Positions 10,659 to 23,379 of a stretch of 64,000 bases of DNA are shown in pieces. A program made the translations under genes and the position numbers. The first letter of the stretch is position 1. Each line of letters begins with the position of its first letter. The notes beneath the pieces are model-generated. The model saw nothing but the letters and a program-made list of their open reading frames with translations, ran no database searches and was not told the DNA's origin. The stretch comes from Antilocapra americana (taxonomy: Eukaryota; Chordata; Mammalia; Artiodactyla; Antilocapridae): positions 36,420,735 to 36,484,734 of the forward strand of contig ML661885.1 of assembly GCA_007570785.1 (NCBI GenBank), written 5' to 3'.

Positions 10659-13385
10659 TTTCTAATCTATATGTGCTTTTTTCCTTTCCAATGTTGAACA
10701 GAATGGTGAGGGTGGATATTCTTGCCTTACTCATGATCTTATACAGAAGTGTTCATTTGATCATGATTACACATATTCGTGGTAGATTTTTCCACAGATT
10801 TGTTTCATAATATGAGGAAGTGTCCTTTTCTTGAGAATAATCTGTTGTGAGTTTTATCACTAATGGATATTGAATTTAAATGCTATTCCTGTACCTGTTG
10901 AGGTGATCTGTACGATTTTCTTCTTTATTCTCCTTATATGCAGAATTACATTGATTTATTTTAATGTAGAAACAACCTTGCATATCTAGAATAAGTCTTA
11001 CTTGGTCATGATACATTATCTTTTTATATATTATGTATAATTATTCTTATATATTGCTGAATTCATTATAAGAGATGTTGAAGTTTTCTTTCTTATAAAG
11101 TCCTTCTTTAAGGTTTCAAAACAATACTAGCATCATAAAGTAAATTGGTGTTTCCTCCTCTTTCATTTCTGGAAGAATTTATGCAGAATTGCTAGTATTT
11201 CTTCCTTAGAGTTTTGGTATATTTTTACCAATGAAGCCATCTGGGCCCAGAATTTTCTTTTGGGAAATGATTTTAAGAATAAATTCAATTTCTTTAGAGA
11301 CGTTGAGCTATTCAAGTTATCTATTTTACTTTAGTGAGCTGTTTGAGTATTTCAGAGTTGTGTGCCCCTTTCATCTGAGTTGTCAAATTTATTGATATTA
11401 AGTTATTCATATCAACTTAATGTCAATGGACACATTATTATTCTTTTACTTTTTATACTTATAATTGTAATTGATCTTGAAGAACTAGCTTTTGGTTTAG
11501 TTGATTTTTTTCTATTGCATTTTTGTTTTTGATTTTATTGATTTTGGCTCGTATTTACATTATTTCCTTCTGCTTTGAGTTGAATTATCTCTTTTCTTTC
11601 TAGTTTATTAAAATAGAAACTTAGATTATTGACTTAAGACCTTTCTTCCTTTTTACTGTAAGTAATTAGTGCTATAAGTTTTTCTCCAAACACTGCCTTA
11701 GTTTCATTCTACAAATTTTGCCTTCAAATAATATTCCCACTTCCCTTCTTATTTGTACTGTTGTCATATATTTTCTTTTTACACATGCTTTAAATGCCAC
11801 AATACATTGTTTTAGTTTTGGCTCATACAATTAATTAATTCTTAAAGTGATTAAAAATGTGGAAGCAATTTATTTTATAAATTTTCCCATGTAGTTATTA
11901 TTTTTGGTGATCTTTATTCCCAAGTTTATATCCTAAGTTCCATCTGGTATAATTTTCTCCTGCCTGAAATACTTCTTTTAACATTTGTGTAGATCAAAAT
12001 CTGATGACAATGAATTCTCTCAGCTTCAGCTTGTCAAAAATGTCCCCCTTTTCAAAAGAAAATTTGCTGAGTGAAGAAACCTAAACAATTTTTGTGTGTT
12101 TTTGTTTCCCTTTCATCACATCAAAGACATTTTTCCATTATTTTCTGGCTTGCGTAGTTTCTGATGAATAGTCTACTGTCATTTTATTTTTGTTGCTTCT
12201 GCATAATGTGTCCTTTTTATCTGTCTTAAGATTTTTTCTTTAGCACTGGTTTTCATCAATTTTTTTTATATGAAATGCCTTGTTATACTTTTTCTTTAAA
12301 AATGTTTATTATATTATACTAAGGAATTATTTGAGTGTCCTGAATCTATACATGTATAATTATCAAATGAAAAAAATTCCCCATCATTTTTCTGTCTGTG
12401 TCCTCTTTTTCTGGGACTCCAATTACTCCTTATATTAGGCTGTTTAGTATCTTATCTACATAGTCTCTTCATTTTTCCAGTCTTTTATTTTCTCTATGCT
12501 TTATTTTCATGTTCACTGAGAAAATTTTTTTCTGCCGCATTTAACCCGCTGTCATTCTTGTCCAATGTAATTTTTATTTCAGATATTGTATACTTCATTT
12601 CTAATCCACTTGTATTTTTATGTATGGTCTGTTTTTCTTCTCAAGATTCTGTCTTAACCTATTTGAACACATGGACATGCATATTTACAATGACTGTCTT
12701 AATGACTTTTTCTGCTATTTTCATCATCTTTGTTATTTTTGGGTTTTGTAATTGATTCATTTTTCTCCCAGTTGTGACTCAAATTTTTATGCTTCTTTGC
12801 ATTCTTGGCATGATATTATAGAATGCTGGATTTTCTGTGTCCTTCTTTAAGTAGTGCTATGTTTTATTTTAGCATGCAGCAAAATTTCTTTGAATTAGTT
12901 GAATATTTTCAATGACTGCTTTTAAGATATTTTAGAGTCGGTTCAGTGTTAGCTTTAGTCTCATCCTAATTTAGCCCCACTATTAAGGTGATGTTTTTCT
13001 GGAACTTGATACAGTGTCCCATTTATTTCAACATCTTTCTGCTCTGACTGTTGGAAATGCAAACCATCTCTAGTTTTGAAAGTTCCAGAAATTCTCCTGC
13101 CTACTGTTGTTTGGTGCTTTTTTCCCCCTAGCTTGAATAATTTCTTTTTTCACATGGTTAAATCAGAGCTGAGCCCAAAACTTGAGAAGACCTCTGCAGA
13201 TCACTACAGCTTTCTCTTTTTCTATGAGTAGACTCTTCCTCTCCAATATTCTGCAAACTGTAGTTCCCTGACTTCCCTCACCTCTAATATATTTCTCATT
13301 CATTGCTCAAGCTCAGTTTGGATGTTCCTTGTCTGTAATGCAGCCTGGAAACTATCTTTAGACAGAAAGCTGGTCCAGCCATAGG
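10659..13385 (-). mobile_element. Old L1M ORF2 to 5' region, antisense (segment 3)
   Basis: Continues the antisense L1M from the RT core ('ggatattcttgccttactca', 'aaacaaccttgcatatctag', 'cttggtcatgatacattat') through the endonuclease region and on to 5' text ('tgtgtagatcaaaatctgat', 'ctgggactccaattactcct', 'gcttctttgcattcttggca', 'ttagccccactattaagg'). With the preceding segments it is roughly 4 kb of one old element, with no usable frame. Confidence 0.75.
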
Positions 13386-13517
13386 GCTTGTTTTCTTTCT
13401 CTTCTTTTAAGGATCACATTTCTGTTTTATGTTTCCCCCAGTGTCTAAGCTGACATGGTCTCCTCCAGTGTCTGACACCGAGGACTTTGAGCCTCTGAAA
13501 ACATGTAGGGTTTCTGG

Positions 13518-13735
13518 GGGCTTCCCTGATGGCTCAAACAGTAAAGAATACACTTGCAGCTCAGGAGACACTGGAGACTTGGGTTTGATCCCTGGGTCAG
13601 GAAGATTCCCCTCGAGGAGGAAATGGCAACCCACTCCAGTATCCTTACCTGGAAATTTCAAGGACAGAGGAGCCCCTCAGTCCACAGCCCATGGGGTCAC
13701 AAAGAGTTGGACATGATTGAAATGATTGAGCACAC
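13518..13735 (+). mobile_element. Bov-tA SINE
   Basis: Complete tRNA-like head (gggcttccctgatggctca), body ('ggcaacccactccagtatcc') and 3' end 'gagttggacatgattgaaat'. It follows 'acatgtagggtttctggg'. No convincing target duplication was seen. Confidence 0.92.
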
Positions 13736-13739
13736 AGTG

Positions 13740-14330
13740 TCCAAAAATTACAGTGTAAAAGATATTGAGTAATGATGAAGATGTGGAGAAAAAGGAACCT
13801 TTGCCCATTTTGGCGTGAATGTTAATTGGTACAATGGAAAAAAGTATGAGGTTTCTCAAAAAAATAAAAATATTTTTTCTGGCATTTGTAACATAGGTGA
13901 ACCTAGAAACATGATACTAAGTGAAATAAAGCAAAACACAGAAAGACAAATACCACATGATCTCACTTTTATGAGGAATCTAAAAATATTGAACAGAAAG
14001 AAACAGAGAGTAGAGAGAAGAAAATGATAGTTACCAAGATCTGGGAGAAGGGGTGGGTGGGATGGAAATGAGGAGATGTTAATCAAAGGGTACAAACTTT
14101 CAGTTGTAAGACGGAGGTCTAATGGTGATGATAGTTAATAATAATGGATTGTACACTTGAAATTAGCTCAGAGGATAGAGCTCAAGTATTTTCACCACAC
14201 ATACACACAAACACATACATACAACCAAAGGGTAACTATATGAGGTGATAGTGAATTAGATTGACAGTGGTAACTATTTCAGAATTTATATGAACATGAA
14301 ATCATCACAAATATATACGATTTTTATTTG
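13740..14330 (+). mobile_element. L1M 3' end
   Basis: Sense L1 3' end: 'gaaacatgatactaagtgaa', 'aagacaaataccacatgatc', 'gatgttaatcaaagggtaca', 'ggattgtacacttgaaatta', then a short CA-type tail near 14200-14220. The initial part (13740-13860) resembles the ORF2/3' UTR boundary. Confidence 0.8.
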
Positions 14331-14460
14331 TTAAGCATACTTTAGTACAGCTAGGAATAAATGAAGAAAAAGTAAGTACTTTAAAAAGTCATTGCTAAAA
14401 AAAAAAAAAAGTCATTGCTTCATATATTTTGTCCAGATCAGTAATTGTTAAGGGTGGGGA
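14331..14460. other. Spacer with A-rich run
   Basis: Short low-complexity interval with a run of A at 14397-14411 and an imperfect repeat of 'aagtcattgct' on both sides of it (14386 and 14410), perhaps a small target duplication. No gene seen. Confidence 0.4.
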
Positions 14461-15659
14461 GTAAAATTCATCTCTGTTAATGCCTCTTGGCCAGAAGTGC
14501 AAGCCCCCAAATTATAAATATTTAAAAAGAAAAATAATCATTACAGACACTATGATTATTTGCTGGAAAAACTTTAGGAGAAAACAAATAGAAAACACTT
14601 TTAAAGCTAATAAGTGAGGCCATTATAGAGGTCAATTATAAAATAAATTTATAAAACTCAATTTCAAATTGTAATTTTAAGAGACTCCATCCCAGTACCT
14701 ACAAAAATACAGAATCACTGTGTGTAAAGTTAAGAAATATGTAGCAAAAAGTATGAAGAAAAATATTCAATTTTCCTGAAGAATATTGAGTTAGGAAATA
14801 TCATGTTTCCAGTTGACAATACCAATAGTATAAAATAAATTTTCTCTTCAAATAGCTCTACAAATTTTATTTAGCACTCAAAATAAAAATAATTGCCTTG
14901 GGTGACACTACAATGCCACATGATAATGTTTTATATTCTTTCTGAAAAAAATCTCTTAAAAAATAGAAATAAAATAATATTGCTTTGCATGATAAACATA
15001 TATCTCAAAACAACCACTATATGGTAGTAATGACAAACAATAAAAGTATGGCCATTAGTATCAGGAAAAAAACTGGGATTCTGACTATTGCCATTATTTA
15101 TCATTGTTCTCTTAGCTCTAACTGATGTTATTAGACTAACAGTTGGGAAAGACCCTATAGGTTTAAATGAGAATTTAGACACTTGAAAGGAAAAGATAAA
15201 TAACATAATTTACTGATGATATAAGAAAATTACTTCTTCAAAAAGGATAATCAACTATAACACTGAACAGAGTATCAGCTAATGTATGAAAGTAACAAAT
15301 CAATTGCACAAGAAAATATAATTATTTTAATTCAACAAGAAGGAAAAGTGAAGTATATATATTATATTTACATATGTACAGTTCTAACATAAATAAGGAC
15401 ATGTATAGTTCTAACATAAGAATTATAAAAAAAGGCCAAAGCAATAATCATCACGAAAGTCAAATTACTGATCATCATTGAGGAGGAAGTGTCATGATAG
15501 GGAAGGGGCACATAATGGGTTTCTGGAACTCTTAGAAATTTTTGTCTTGACCTCAGTAGCAGTTAAAAGAGAGAACACTTTATAAATAGTAGCTATGCTT
15601 TCTGTAACTTTTTTAAATGAATGTTTCACTTCTCAATGCAAAATTAAATATACATATAC
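14461..15659 (+). mobile_element. Old L1M ORF2, sense (decayed)
   Basis: Weak but ordered similarity to L1 ORF2. 'ctatgattatttgctggaaa' lies early. 'ccattatttatcattgttct' followed by 'agacacttgaaaggaaaaga' and 'aatttactgatgatataa' (15089-15224) corresponds to the RT segment leading to the FADD box. The 15060-15240 part is the best supported. No frame longer than background remains. Confidence 0.55.
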
Positions 15660-15880
15660 GGGCTTCCCCAGTGGCTCAGTGGTAAAGAATTCACTTGCCC
15701 ATTGCGGGAGATGCAGGAGACGTGGGTTCAATCCTTGGGTCAAGAAGATCCCCTGGAAAAGGAAATGGCAACCCACTCCAGTATTCTTGCCTGGGAAATC
15801 CCAGGGACAGAGGAACTCGATGGGCTACAGTCCATGGAGTCCCAAAGAGTCAGACACAACTGAGCAACTGAGCATGCATG
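15660..15880 (+). mobile_element. Bov-tA SINE with TA/TG microsatellite tail
   Basis: Starts gggcttccccagtggctcag and ends 'actgagcaactgagcatgca'. It is followed by a TA/TG tract (about 15881-15912), a usual tail for these SINEs. It interrupts the sense L1M. Confidence 0.93.
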
Positions 15881-15912
15881 CATATGTATGTATATATATA
15901 TGTATATATACA

Positions 15913-17611
15913 CAAAAAACTTCATTTATAATAACAGACACAAAAATTATAAGAATAAACAACAGTAAATGTGCAAAATATCTTTGTAAATGATGTAAAC
16001 ATATCATGAGAATTATGATAGAAACTTTGAATTAAAAGAAGAATTCTTTTTTACATGAGGAAGCTCAGTATTATGGACCTAAAAATTTTCACTAAATTTA
16101 TAAATTTCATGTACAGTCTGAAAATCATAATGGATTTATTAGAATGAGACAAAAATATTCCAAAATGATTATGGTAGACTAAATATTGTAGAGACACACT
16201 CTATCTGCTATTAATATTTATTTTGAAACAATATTGAGAGAACATATATATGCATATATATAGAATATATATTATATACATATTGTACAAGAAAAATATT
16301 TCAAATTGATAGAGGAATTATAAAGGTTATAATAGATTTGAGAAAATGCAGGAAAAAGAAAAACTTTAAATGAGTTAATGACTGACCTCCAGTTTAAAAG
16401 AAAACACTATAAGAAATTTTTTAAAGCAGCTCAATAATTTCAGAGTAAATAAAAATCCTGTAACAGAAAGGATATCAAGAAAGATTTGTAGATTTTTCTC
16501 CATATATATTTTAAATTTTAGCTCAGTAAGATCACCATAGTCAAAATTAAAAGTCAAGTAGCATCATGTAGCAGACAAATATTAATATCCTCTAACAAAT
16601 AAAGAATTCTTCATTAAAGGAAAGGTGAACCGACTACTAAAAAATGGACAGAGTATATCAGAGGGTAACTTACAATTGAAGAAATAATAGTCAATAAATA
16701 TTAAAAGATAATCAATCTCACTGAATCTAAGATGCATGATTTATAATACCTTTCATTTATTTTGTTGGTAGAGATTTAAAATATGATTATATCTAGTGTT
16801 ACCTAGAGTATAGAGAAATGGATATTTATATATACTGCTAACAAAGATAGGGATTTGTATTTATAAGAGACAATTTGACTGTATGCAGAATTTTTTGCCA
16901 AATAATTCCATCTTAAGAGAATATTCAGGAAATAATTGACAAGTGACCAAGACTCTGTATAAGGGTCTTCATCACAACACCAGTATATAATAGCAAGAAG
17001 ATAAGAAATATTCAACATTTGGGAAATTATTGAATATAAATATTCAACAATAGGAAAATTGTGAAATATACACAATAGAATATCATTTTCTCATTAAACA
17101 TTCTTAGTGAAATATACTGTTGGTGAAAAATAGCATGCACTGTATAGTCCAATTTATTTTTAAAAATAATATGTATATAAGCGTTATAAATTTTCAGAGG
17201 CTAAGCACCAATATTTAAACATAGTTATCTCTATATGGCAGCATTTTTAGTGATACTTTCTTCTTTATAATTTTTCATTTCATATAAAAATTATTAAAAA
17301 ATACAAATATAAAAAAATACTTTTCACTTGCTATGCTGACCAAAGGTCTTTAAAATGTGAATTCAGTGTTTGTGGGAGGATGCATAGATATGCTGTGTCA
17401 TATGCTACTTGTAGAATTATAAATTGATAATTTTCAGAAAAGCAATTTCCACATGTATCAAAAACAGTATTGAGATTAATAGCAAAATATTGTGTTGATA
17501 GGTTGGTTAAATAATATAATAGTCATACAGTGAAATTCTATGGAGCCATTAAAAATTATGCTGCATACTTTCTCTGCAACATCGTAGAATATCCATGGCA
17601 CATGTGAGAAA
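15913..17611 (+). mobile_element. Old L1M ORF2 end and 3' UTR, sense
   Basis: Continues the L1M after the SINE: 'cttcatttataataacagac' matches the ORF2 segment after the RT core, 'aaaaatggacagagtatatc' (16640) and 'taataatagtcaataaatat'-like text match the late ORF2 region, and 'ggagccattaaaaattatgc' (17541-17560) is typical of L1M 3' UTRs. Several AT-rich patches, such as 16240-16290, are low complexity. Boundaries are approximate. Confidence 0.6.
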
Positions 17612-17820
17612 TTGAAGTGTTAGTCGCTCAGTTGTGTCTGACTCTGAGACCTCATAGACTGTAGCCTACCAGGATCCTCTGTCCATGGAGTTTTCCAGAC
17701 AAGAATACTGGAGTGGGTTGCCATTCCCTTCTGCGGGGCATCTTCCCAACCCAGGGATAGAGCCTGAGTCTCCCACATTGCAGGCAGATGCTTTACTGTC
17801 TGAGCCACCAGGGAGGTCCC
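17612..17820 (-). mobile_element. Bov-tA SINE
   Basis: Minus-strand SINE bounded by a perfect 12-base target duplication, acatgtgagaaa, at 17600-17611 and 17821-17832. Inserted into the L1M 3' UTR. Confidence 0.96.
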
Positions 17821-17832
17821 ACATGTGAGAAA

Positions 17833-17995
17833 ATTCATGCATAAAAGAATACCTTTATGGAATTTATTATTAAATATATATCAGTATCAAGACTATGTTA
17901 ATAATTATCTCTAGGTTGTGGATACAGATGGCTTTAGTTTTAATTTTTCATGTTCATACTGTGAAAATGAAATATATATGATAAAAAAATTAACT
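17833..17995 (+). mobile_element. L1M 3' UTR, continuation
   Basis: 'aattatctctaggttgtgga' and 'gaaaatgaaatatatatg' continue the L1M 3' UTR past the SINE. Confidence 0.55.
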
Positions 17996-18400
17996 ACATG
18001 TGAAGATCTTATTGTCTCCAATACCAACTCTGTTCTACTTAAAGCAGAAGTCTTGAGTTCAGATTGACATCCAACTCACGAGATAGAACTTATTTCATCT
18101 GCTCTGTTTAGTCAGTGTTAAGAAAGAGAACAGAAAAGGAAGTAAGTATGGCATGCAAAGCAGAGCAAGCAAAGAGGTCTGGTGACTTCCAGGCAGAGTT
18201 TCCATGTCTTGGTCATTCAACACTCAAGTTGTCTGTGTTCACAATAGACGAGGTTCATTGTATGTGGATAATTAGAAGTCAAAGAGCACTTGGGCTCTGG
18301 AGTCTCTTTGGATTTTATACCTACCTAGCTATGTAGCTTCCTCAAAGGTGCAGAACTAGCACTCACTCTCTAGTGTAGCTCCAGCTTATCAGTCCTGGGC
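17996..18400. other. Unassigned stretch
   Basis: I see no recognised repeat and no convincing gene. A plus-strand frame of 73 codons (18115-18336) has no recognised family. Confidence 0.35.
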
Positions 18401-18627
18401 ATGCATGTGTGCCACGTCACTTCAGTCGTGTCCAACTCTTTACGACCATATGGACTGTAGCCCACCAGGCTCCTCCGTCGCTGGGATTCTCCAGGCAAGA
18501 ATATTGGAGTGGGTTGCCATACCGTTGTCCAAGGGATCTTCCCAACCCAGGGGTTGAACCCCATATCTCTTATGTCTCCTAGCATCGACAAGTGGGTTCT
18601 TTACCATTGACACCACCTGGGAAGCCC
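18401..18627 (-). mobile_element. Bov-tA type SINE
   Basis: Minus-strand copy with the 'catgtgtgccacgtcacttc' 3' variant at its left end and the tRNA-like head (reverse complement of gggcttcc) at 18620-18627. Text such as 'aggcaagaatattggagtgg' lies in the body. Confidence 0.92.
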
Positions 18628-18690
18628 TCAATACTGGGTACTTATTGCTAAATACTCATCTGGACCAAATGTACAGGTATTTCTTCTGAT

Positions 18691-18903
18691 GTGTGTGTGT
18701 TAGTTGCTGAGTTGTGTCTGACTCTTTATGACCCCATGGACTGTATAGCCTGCCAGGCTCTTCTGTCCATGGGATTTTCCAGGCAAGGATACTGGAGTGG
18801 GTTGCCATTTCCTTCTCCAGGGGATCTTCCTAACCCAGGGATCAAACCCAGGTCACCTGCATTGCAGTCAGATGCTTTACTGTCTGAGCTACTAGGGAAG
18901 CCC
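18691..18903 (-). mobile_element. Bov-tA SINE
   Basis: Second minus-strand SINE only about 63 bases from the previous one. Its left edge is a short GT run (18690-18700). The body 'ggcaaggatactggagtggg' and head complement 'actagggaagccct' are clear. Confidence 0.93.
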
Positions 18904-20852
18904 TCAAATAAATTCTCATTCATCTTAGATCGAACAAAGACAAGCACCTAATAATTACTTGAGTTAACGAGATTCAAGCCCTCCTGTATCCCTGAAGTTA
19001 GAGGAAGAGCCACAGCACCAACGGCCTGCCCTTCCTTTCTGATATGTCATCAAATCCTTTGAAAAATCAGATTTCACTCTTTCCCACATACTGCCCATGT
19101 CATGCATTTCAATATGTGCTTTGATTTTGCAGCTAGGCTCATGTGGCCAGAATATTTTCTTATTGCTCATTCTCCCAAGAAGATTTTTCCATCCTATGAT
19201 TAGCATGAACATCTGGCTTAAATCTAACCTCCTCTAAACACACCTCACCAAAAAGATTACTTCTTACTCCGTGTTTCTAACCTTCTATGTTTATACTTTA
19301 TGTTAGATGTTAATTCATATTTCCACGCCAGCATCATCACACAGTCTGGCAAACAGCTCTACCAATGTTTATTTTATAAATAAGGAAAGATAGTAACAAA
19401 AATAATTCCATAAATGCAAGAAATAATCACAATAAATAGTGATTTCACAGGGATGTTGAAGGTTTGTCATGTTATTTTATGAACATACACATACATAAGT
19501 GTTCTTACACTCCTCTTCCCTCTATCTTAATTATGAGTTCTCAAAAAAATGCAGTAACTGTGAACAATACATTAGCTTTTAGGTCTCCAGCTTCACTTAA
19601 GCTAAGGGACATAATAAAAAATATAAAACAAAACAAAAACACAGTTGGCTTCTAGTCTTAGGCTGTGGTTTTGCAGTCATTATTTGACCAATATTTCTAC
19701 TTTGATAGGAGTGAGGATTGCAAGATTAGGTCCAGAGAGAGAATATATTTAGCTGAGGTCTGGAGAATCACTTAATGAAGCAGACAGTGGAGGAATCAGG
19801 GAGATTTTGTGTTGTTATTTGGCTGGCTTTTTTTTTTGCCTTTGGCAAACATTCTTGTAGTAATAATAGTAATGCCATGTCTCCAAAAGAAATTCATGAT
19901 TATGGTTCACATTAGTTTGTATTAGCATCTGTAGATGACAGGTTCCTGCCTGCCAGTGCTCATACACTCATAAGCACAGTAGCAGCTGAGAGAAATCTTC
20001 TCAATATTTGTTACTTAGTGATACTGCCTCTGGCAGGGTAGAAGCAAGTCTCTCTCAGGGGAAATTGCTGATGTTACTATTTTAATTTGCAAACCACATT
20101 TCTCTGGATGATGATGAGATTGCAAATAACCTAGACAAAACAGACCCTAGTTTAACAAGCTGAAAAAATACAAACAAGAAAAACAAGTGAAAATATTTTT
20201 AGCTCTTCTCTCTAATGATATAATTGAACATCAACTCTTCCAAAAGCATTTTGCAAGGGTAATATCATAGACACAGGCACTGATTTAAAATAACATCTAA
20301 AAGTAAGTCCTAATCCATCCACTCTATTGTTTAACCTCTTGCCACCCAAGACTGAAAGGTAAGTACAAAGATGGATGATATTTAAGCATGATAAAGAAAT
20401 ACACATTTTAAAGAATGCTCCGGTTCTGATAAATATTTCATGTGATACAGCTTATTTGTGATGTCTACTGACTGGAAGATGGAAGAGTGTTGAAATGTTT
20501 TACTTTTAGAATAAGAAGCAGTTTATGCATGAATTTTTTATGTGTATTTTACATGCGTATTATGTATCTGTATTATATTCACAAAATGCATATTCTACCA
20601 AAACCAATTAAACCATATATGAAATAGTCACATTTATGGGAATGAAAAAGCATATCAAAAGATTGTTAGGTTTAAAAGAAAAAGACCATTAAGTCCATTT
20701 GTCTAGACTATCCTTTGGCTAATCTTTGAAATAATATAATTAGAAAATGTGCCTAACTCAAATAAGAAACAATACAATATGAAGTAATAGTTATAGAAAC
20801 AAAATACTCGCCATTAAAGCTTTGAGTTACACAAATTGTCATAACACACCTC
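18904..20852. other. About 1.9 kb with no gene seen
   Basis: AT-rich sequence. I see no long open frame with a recognisable family, no promoter-like CpG cluster and no repeat I can name with confidence. Short frames of 60-82 codons are within chance for this composition. It may hold old repeats too decayed to see by eye. Confidence 0.4.
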
Positions 20853-21049
20853 CAGTAAGTCCCCTATGTATGAACCTTCAAGTTATGAGCTTGAAGAAGA
20901 TGCAAATATGTGTTTTCAAGTCCAGTCACATGTGAGTTCCCATGGCTGAGATACTCTGCATGTGGATGCATCTTCCACAAATGGTTGTGCTTTTGTGTAC
21001 TTAGTGTATAGTCCTATACAGAATGTAGTGGTACAGTATCTTTATTTCA

Positions 21050-21375
21050 GGGCTTCCCTGGTAGCTCAGCTGGTAAAGGATCCTCCTGCAATGCAGGAGA
21101 CCCTGGTTCGAATCCTGAGTCAGGAAGATCCAGTGGAAAAGGGATAGGCTACCCACTCCGGTATTCTTGGGCTTCCCTGGTGGCTCAGCTGATAAATAAT
21201 TCACCTGCAAAGTGAGAGACCTGGGTTCAATCTCTGGAAGATCCCCCAGAGGAGGGCATGGAAACCCACTCCAGTATTCTTGCCTGGAGAAATCCATGCA
21301 GAGAAGAGCCTGGCAGGCTACAATCCATAGGGTCACAAAGAGTCAGACATGACTGAAGCGACTTAGCATGCATGC
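21050..21375 (+). mobile_element. Dimeric Bov-tA SINE (Bov-tA/Bov-A2 arrangement)
   Basis: Two tRNA-like heads in tandem: gggcttccctggtagctcag at 21050 and a second at 21169. The full 3' end 'gactgaagcgacttagcatg' closes it. It is inserted in the Tigger-like element, so it post-dates it. Confidence 0.93.
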
Positions 21376-21378
21376 AGT

Positions 21379-22243
21379 CCCCATTCATGGACAACTTCCA
21401 TCCCAATGACAAAATAGAGTGTCTGCCACCGGAAACTACTTGGTGCATCCAACCTACAGGCCAGGGAGTTACAGTGATCTTTAAGAAATATTATTTACAT
21501 CACACTGTTTGTTAGACAGTAAAGGTGAGTGATGAATCAGAAAGAATCGTGTGACAATTTTGGAGGGACTATCGCATCTACAAGGCCATAGAAACATTGC
21601 TTTGCTTGGTGTGAGGTTACAGCCATTCCCATGGAAGAGGTTTGGAAGAAGCTTGACTGCGATTTGTTCACGATTTTCATGGATTCGAGAAGATGGACGA
21701 GGAGTCTAAAGAGGTCTTCAGCCACTTAGCGGCTCTCAGCTAGAAGCTGAAGCTAAATCTACAAGGGGACAACTTCACTGAACTCCTCGACGAGCACCTG
21801 AGGAGCTTATTCACGAAGACCCGATGGAACTGGAGGCCCAGAGAAAGGAGAAAGACAAGAGGAAGAAGAAGTAACTGAAGAACCCAAGAGATTTCTTGAT
21901 GCAGGTCATGGCAAGGGGGTTTTCTTTATTTGAGGAAGCACTGTCATATTTTGAGGCGTGGCACCCAAACATAGAAAGGTACATGAAACTTGCAGGAGCC
22001 TTTCAGAATGCAATCCGGTGCTACTGTGTAATCTCTGATGAGAAAAAAAAGAAGATCTACCATCCAGACATCGCTGGATCATTTTTTTTCAAGAGGGTAG
22101 ATAGAAGAGACTCCAGCAATGAACCAGAAAATGTGCCATCAGTGTCAGGCATGGCTGAAATTGCAGCTTGTCCTCCGCTTCCTATTGCTGACAATCCTTC
22201 CGCTCTACCATCTCTAACCTCCTCTCCCTCCTCCAGTCAGTAA
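21379..22243 (+). pseudogene. Decayed pogo/Tigger-family transposase, C-terminal part
   Basis: Transposases of this family cut and paste DNA between terminal inverted repeats using three acidic residues in an RNase-H-like fold. Translating 21392-21510 gives an ordered match to the last catalytic block (DN.HP followed by ECLPPETTWCIQPTGQGV). Further on come QFWRDYRIYKAI (near 21560) and EVWKKLDCD (near 21635). An open frame of 115 codons (21896-22243) covers the acidic, serine/proline-rich tail with SLFEEALSYFEAWHPNIERY and FFKRVDR. Stops and frameshifts separate these pieces, so no protein is made. The motif order is from memory of the family. Confidence 0.75.
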
Positions 22244-22518
22244 TTCTTCTCACCTGTTTGCTCAGTGCCAGCCCCTGCATGCCAGCTGTTGCACAGCACT
22301 ACTGCTGTTTTCATGGTTCTGTACTATACGGTTAAAAAGTTGGGGTTTTGTTTTTTATATATTATGTGTATGAAAAATATTATAAACCTTTGTATAGCAC
22401 AGTACTAGATAGCTGATTGTGTATGTGGTGTATGTGGGCTAATTTTGTTGGACTTACAAATCAGACTTATAAACATGCTCTTGGAACAGAACTCATTCAC
22501 ATGTAGAAGACTTATCTG

Positions 22519-23379
22519 TATAATTTTATTATTGTAAATGCATACATACACACAAACACATACAAATTGAATCTGCAATTTTGTATTTCAGAAGTCACTC
22601 ATCATTCATTTTCAGTGAATTTAGGAAGTAAGATTCAAGCATGAAATAACTGCTTAATACAACTTGGCATTTACTTATGATCATCATAGAAGCAAAACAA
22701 TTAGAGGCACAATTTCTCTGTATTCACACCTCAACAGCCTGTAGTGAAGGTTGAGAGCCTGCTGTCTATCTGGGAATATGCATTTGATCAATTTTGTCCT
22801 GGTAAAGCAGATTGTTTCCCTACTAAGAAGAAACATCTACTACAGATATCGTGTAGTATTTACTTGGCTTACCTTAATCAGAAGTGCCCTTTCCATTATG
22901 GTTGGCTCTTCTTGGCTCTGTTCTGGGAAGAAACATTTCTCAGGTAGGAACGTCTGCCTTTTCCCAGGTTCCCTTCCTGGTCTGGGCATATGTTCAGGTG
23001 AAAAGGATAATTATTTAGTTTCTTTTAGTCTCCTATAGTTATTCAACTCTTCAACTGCAAAACTCTCCTGTCATTTTCCCAGCCACCTATACCAACTATT
23101 CATGTCTTTCCAACTTATAAATTGGGTCCTTCTGGTGTATCCAAAAATGTTCATTTATTTGATCAAATGACATGGATTTTCTCATTTTCTTTAGCTGAGT
23201 TTTTACTGTGGATTTGGAAGATATCTATGGAAGAGAGAGGAGAAAAGATGTCTGGTGTGTATATGCATGTGTGTGCATGTTGGCAGCTATGAAAATGACT
23301 CTGCAAAATTATGAAAGCTATATTGAAGTGCTTAATAACTTTATAATTGAATTTGTGTTTTGTGACTGACATCCAGTGG
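22519..23379. other. Unassigned stretch
   Basis: No repeat or gene recognised. Overlapping plus-strand frames of 67 and 95 codons at 22744-23038 have no recognised family. A short GT run lies near 23256-23276. Confidence 0.35.

Larger units (their letters stand above)
20853..22518 (+). mobile_element. Tigger/pogo-type DNA transposon, internally deleted
   Basis: The ends form inverted repeats: cagtaagtcccctatgtatg at 20853 and the complement of 'catgtagaagacttatctg' at 22518, with TA directly after the right end. Inside, plus-strand frames carry the C-terminal part of a pogo-like DDE transposase. The N-terminal DNA-binding part and the first catalytic aspartates are missing. A SINE splits the element at 21050-21375. 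The right-hand 250 bases are AT-rich 3' flank plus terminal repeat. The subfamily is not named because I cannot compare consensus sequences. Confidence 0.82.

Noticed and set aside
16240..16290. TA-rich palindromic patch as a possible origin or cruciform
   Set aside because: Low-complexity AT repeat inside a decayed L1M; nothing else supports a function.
21050..21375. tRNA-like heads in the Bov SINEs as possible tRNA genes
   Set aside because: They are diverged SINE heads attached to SINE bodies and tails, present many times; no intact cloverleaf gene is supported.
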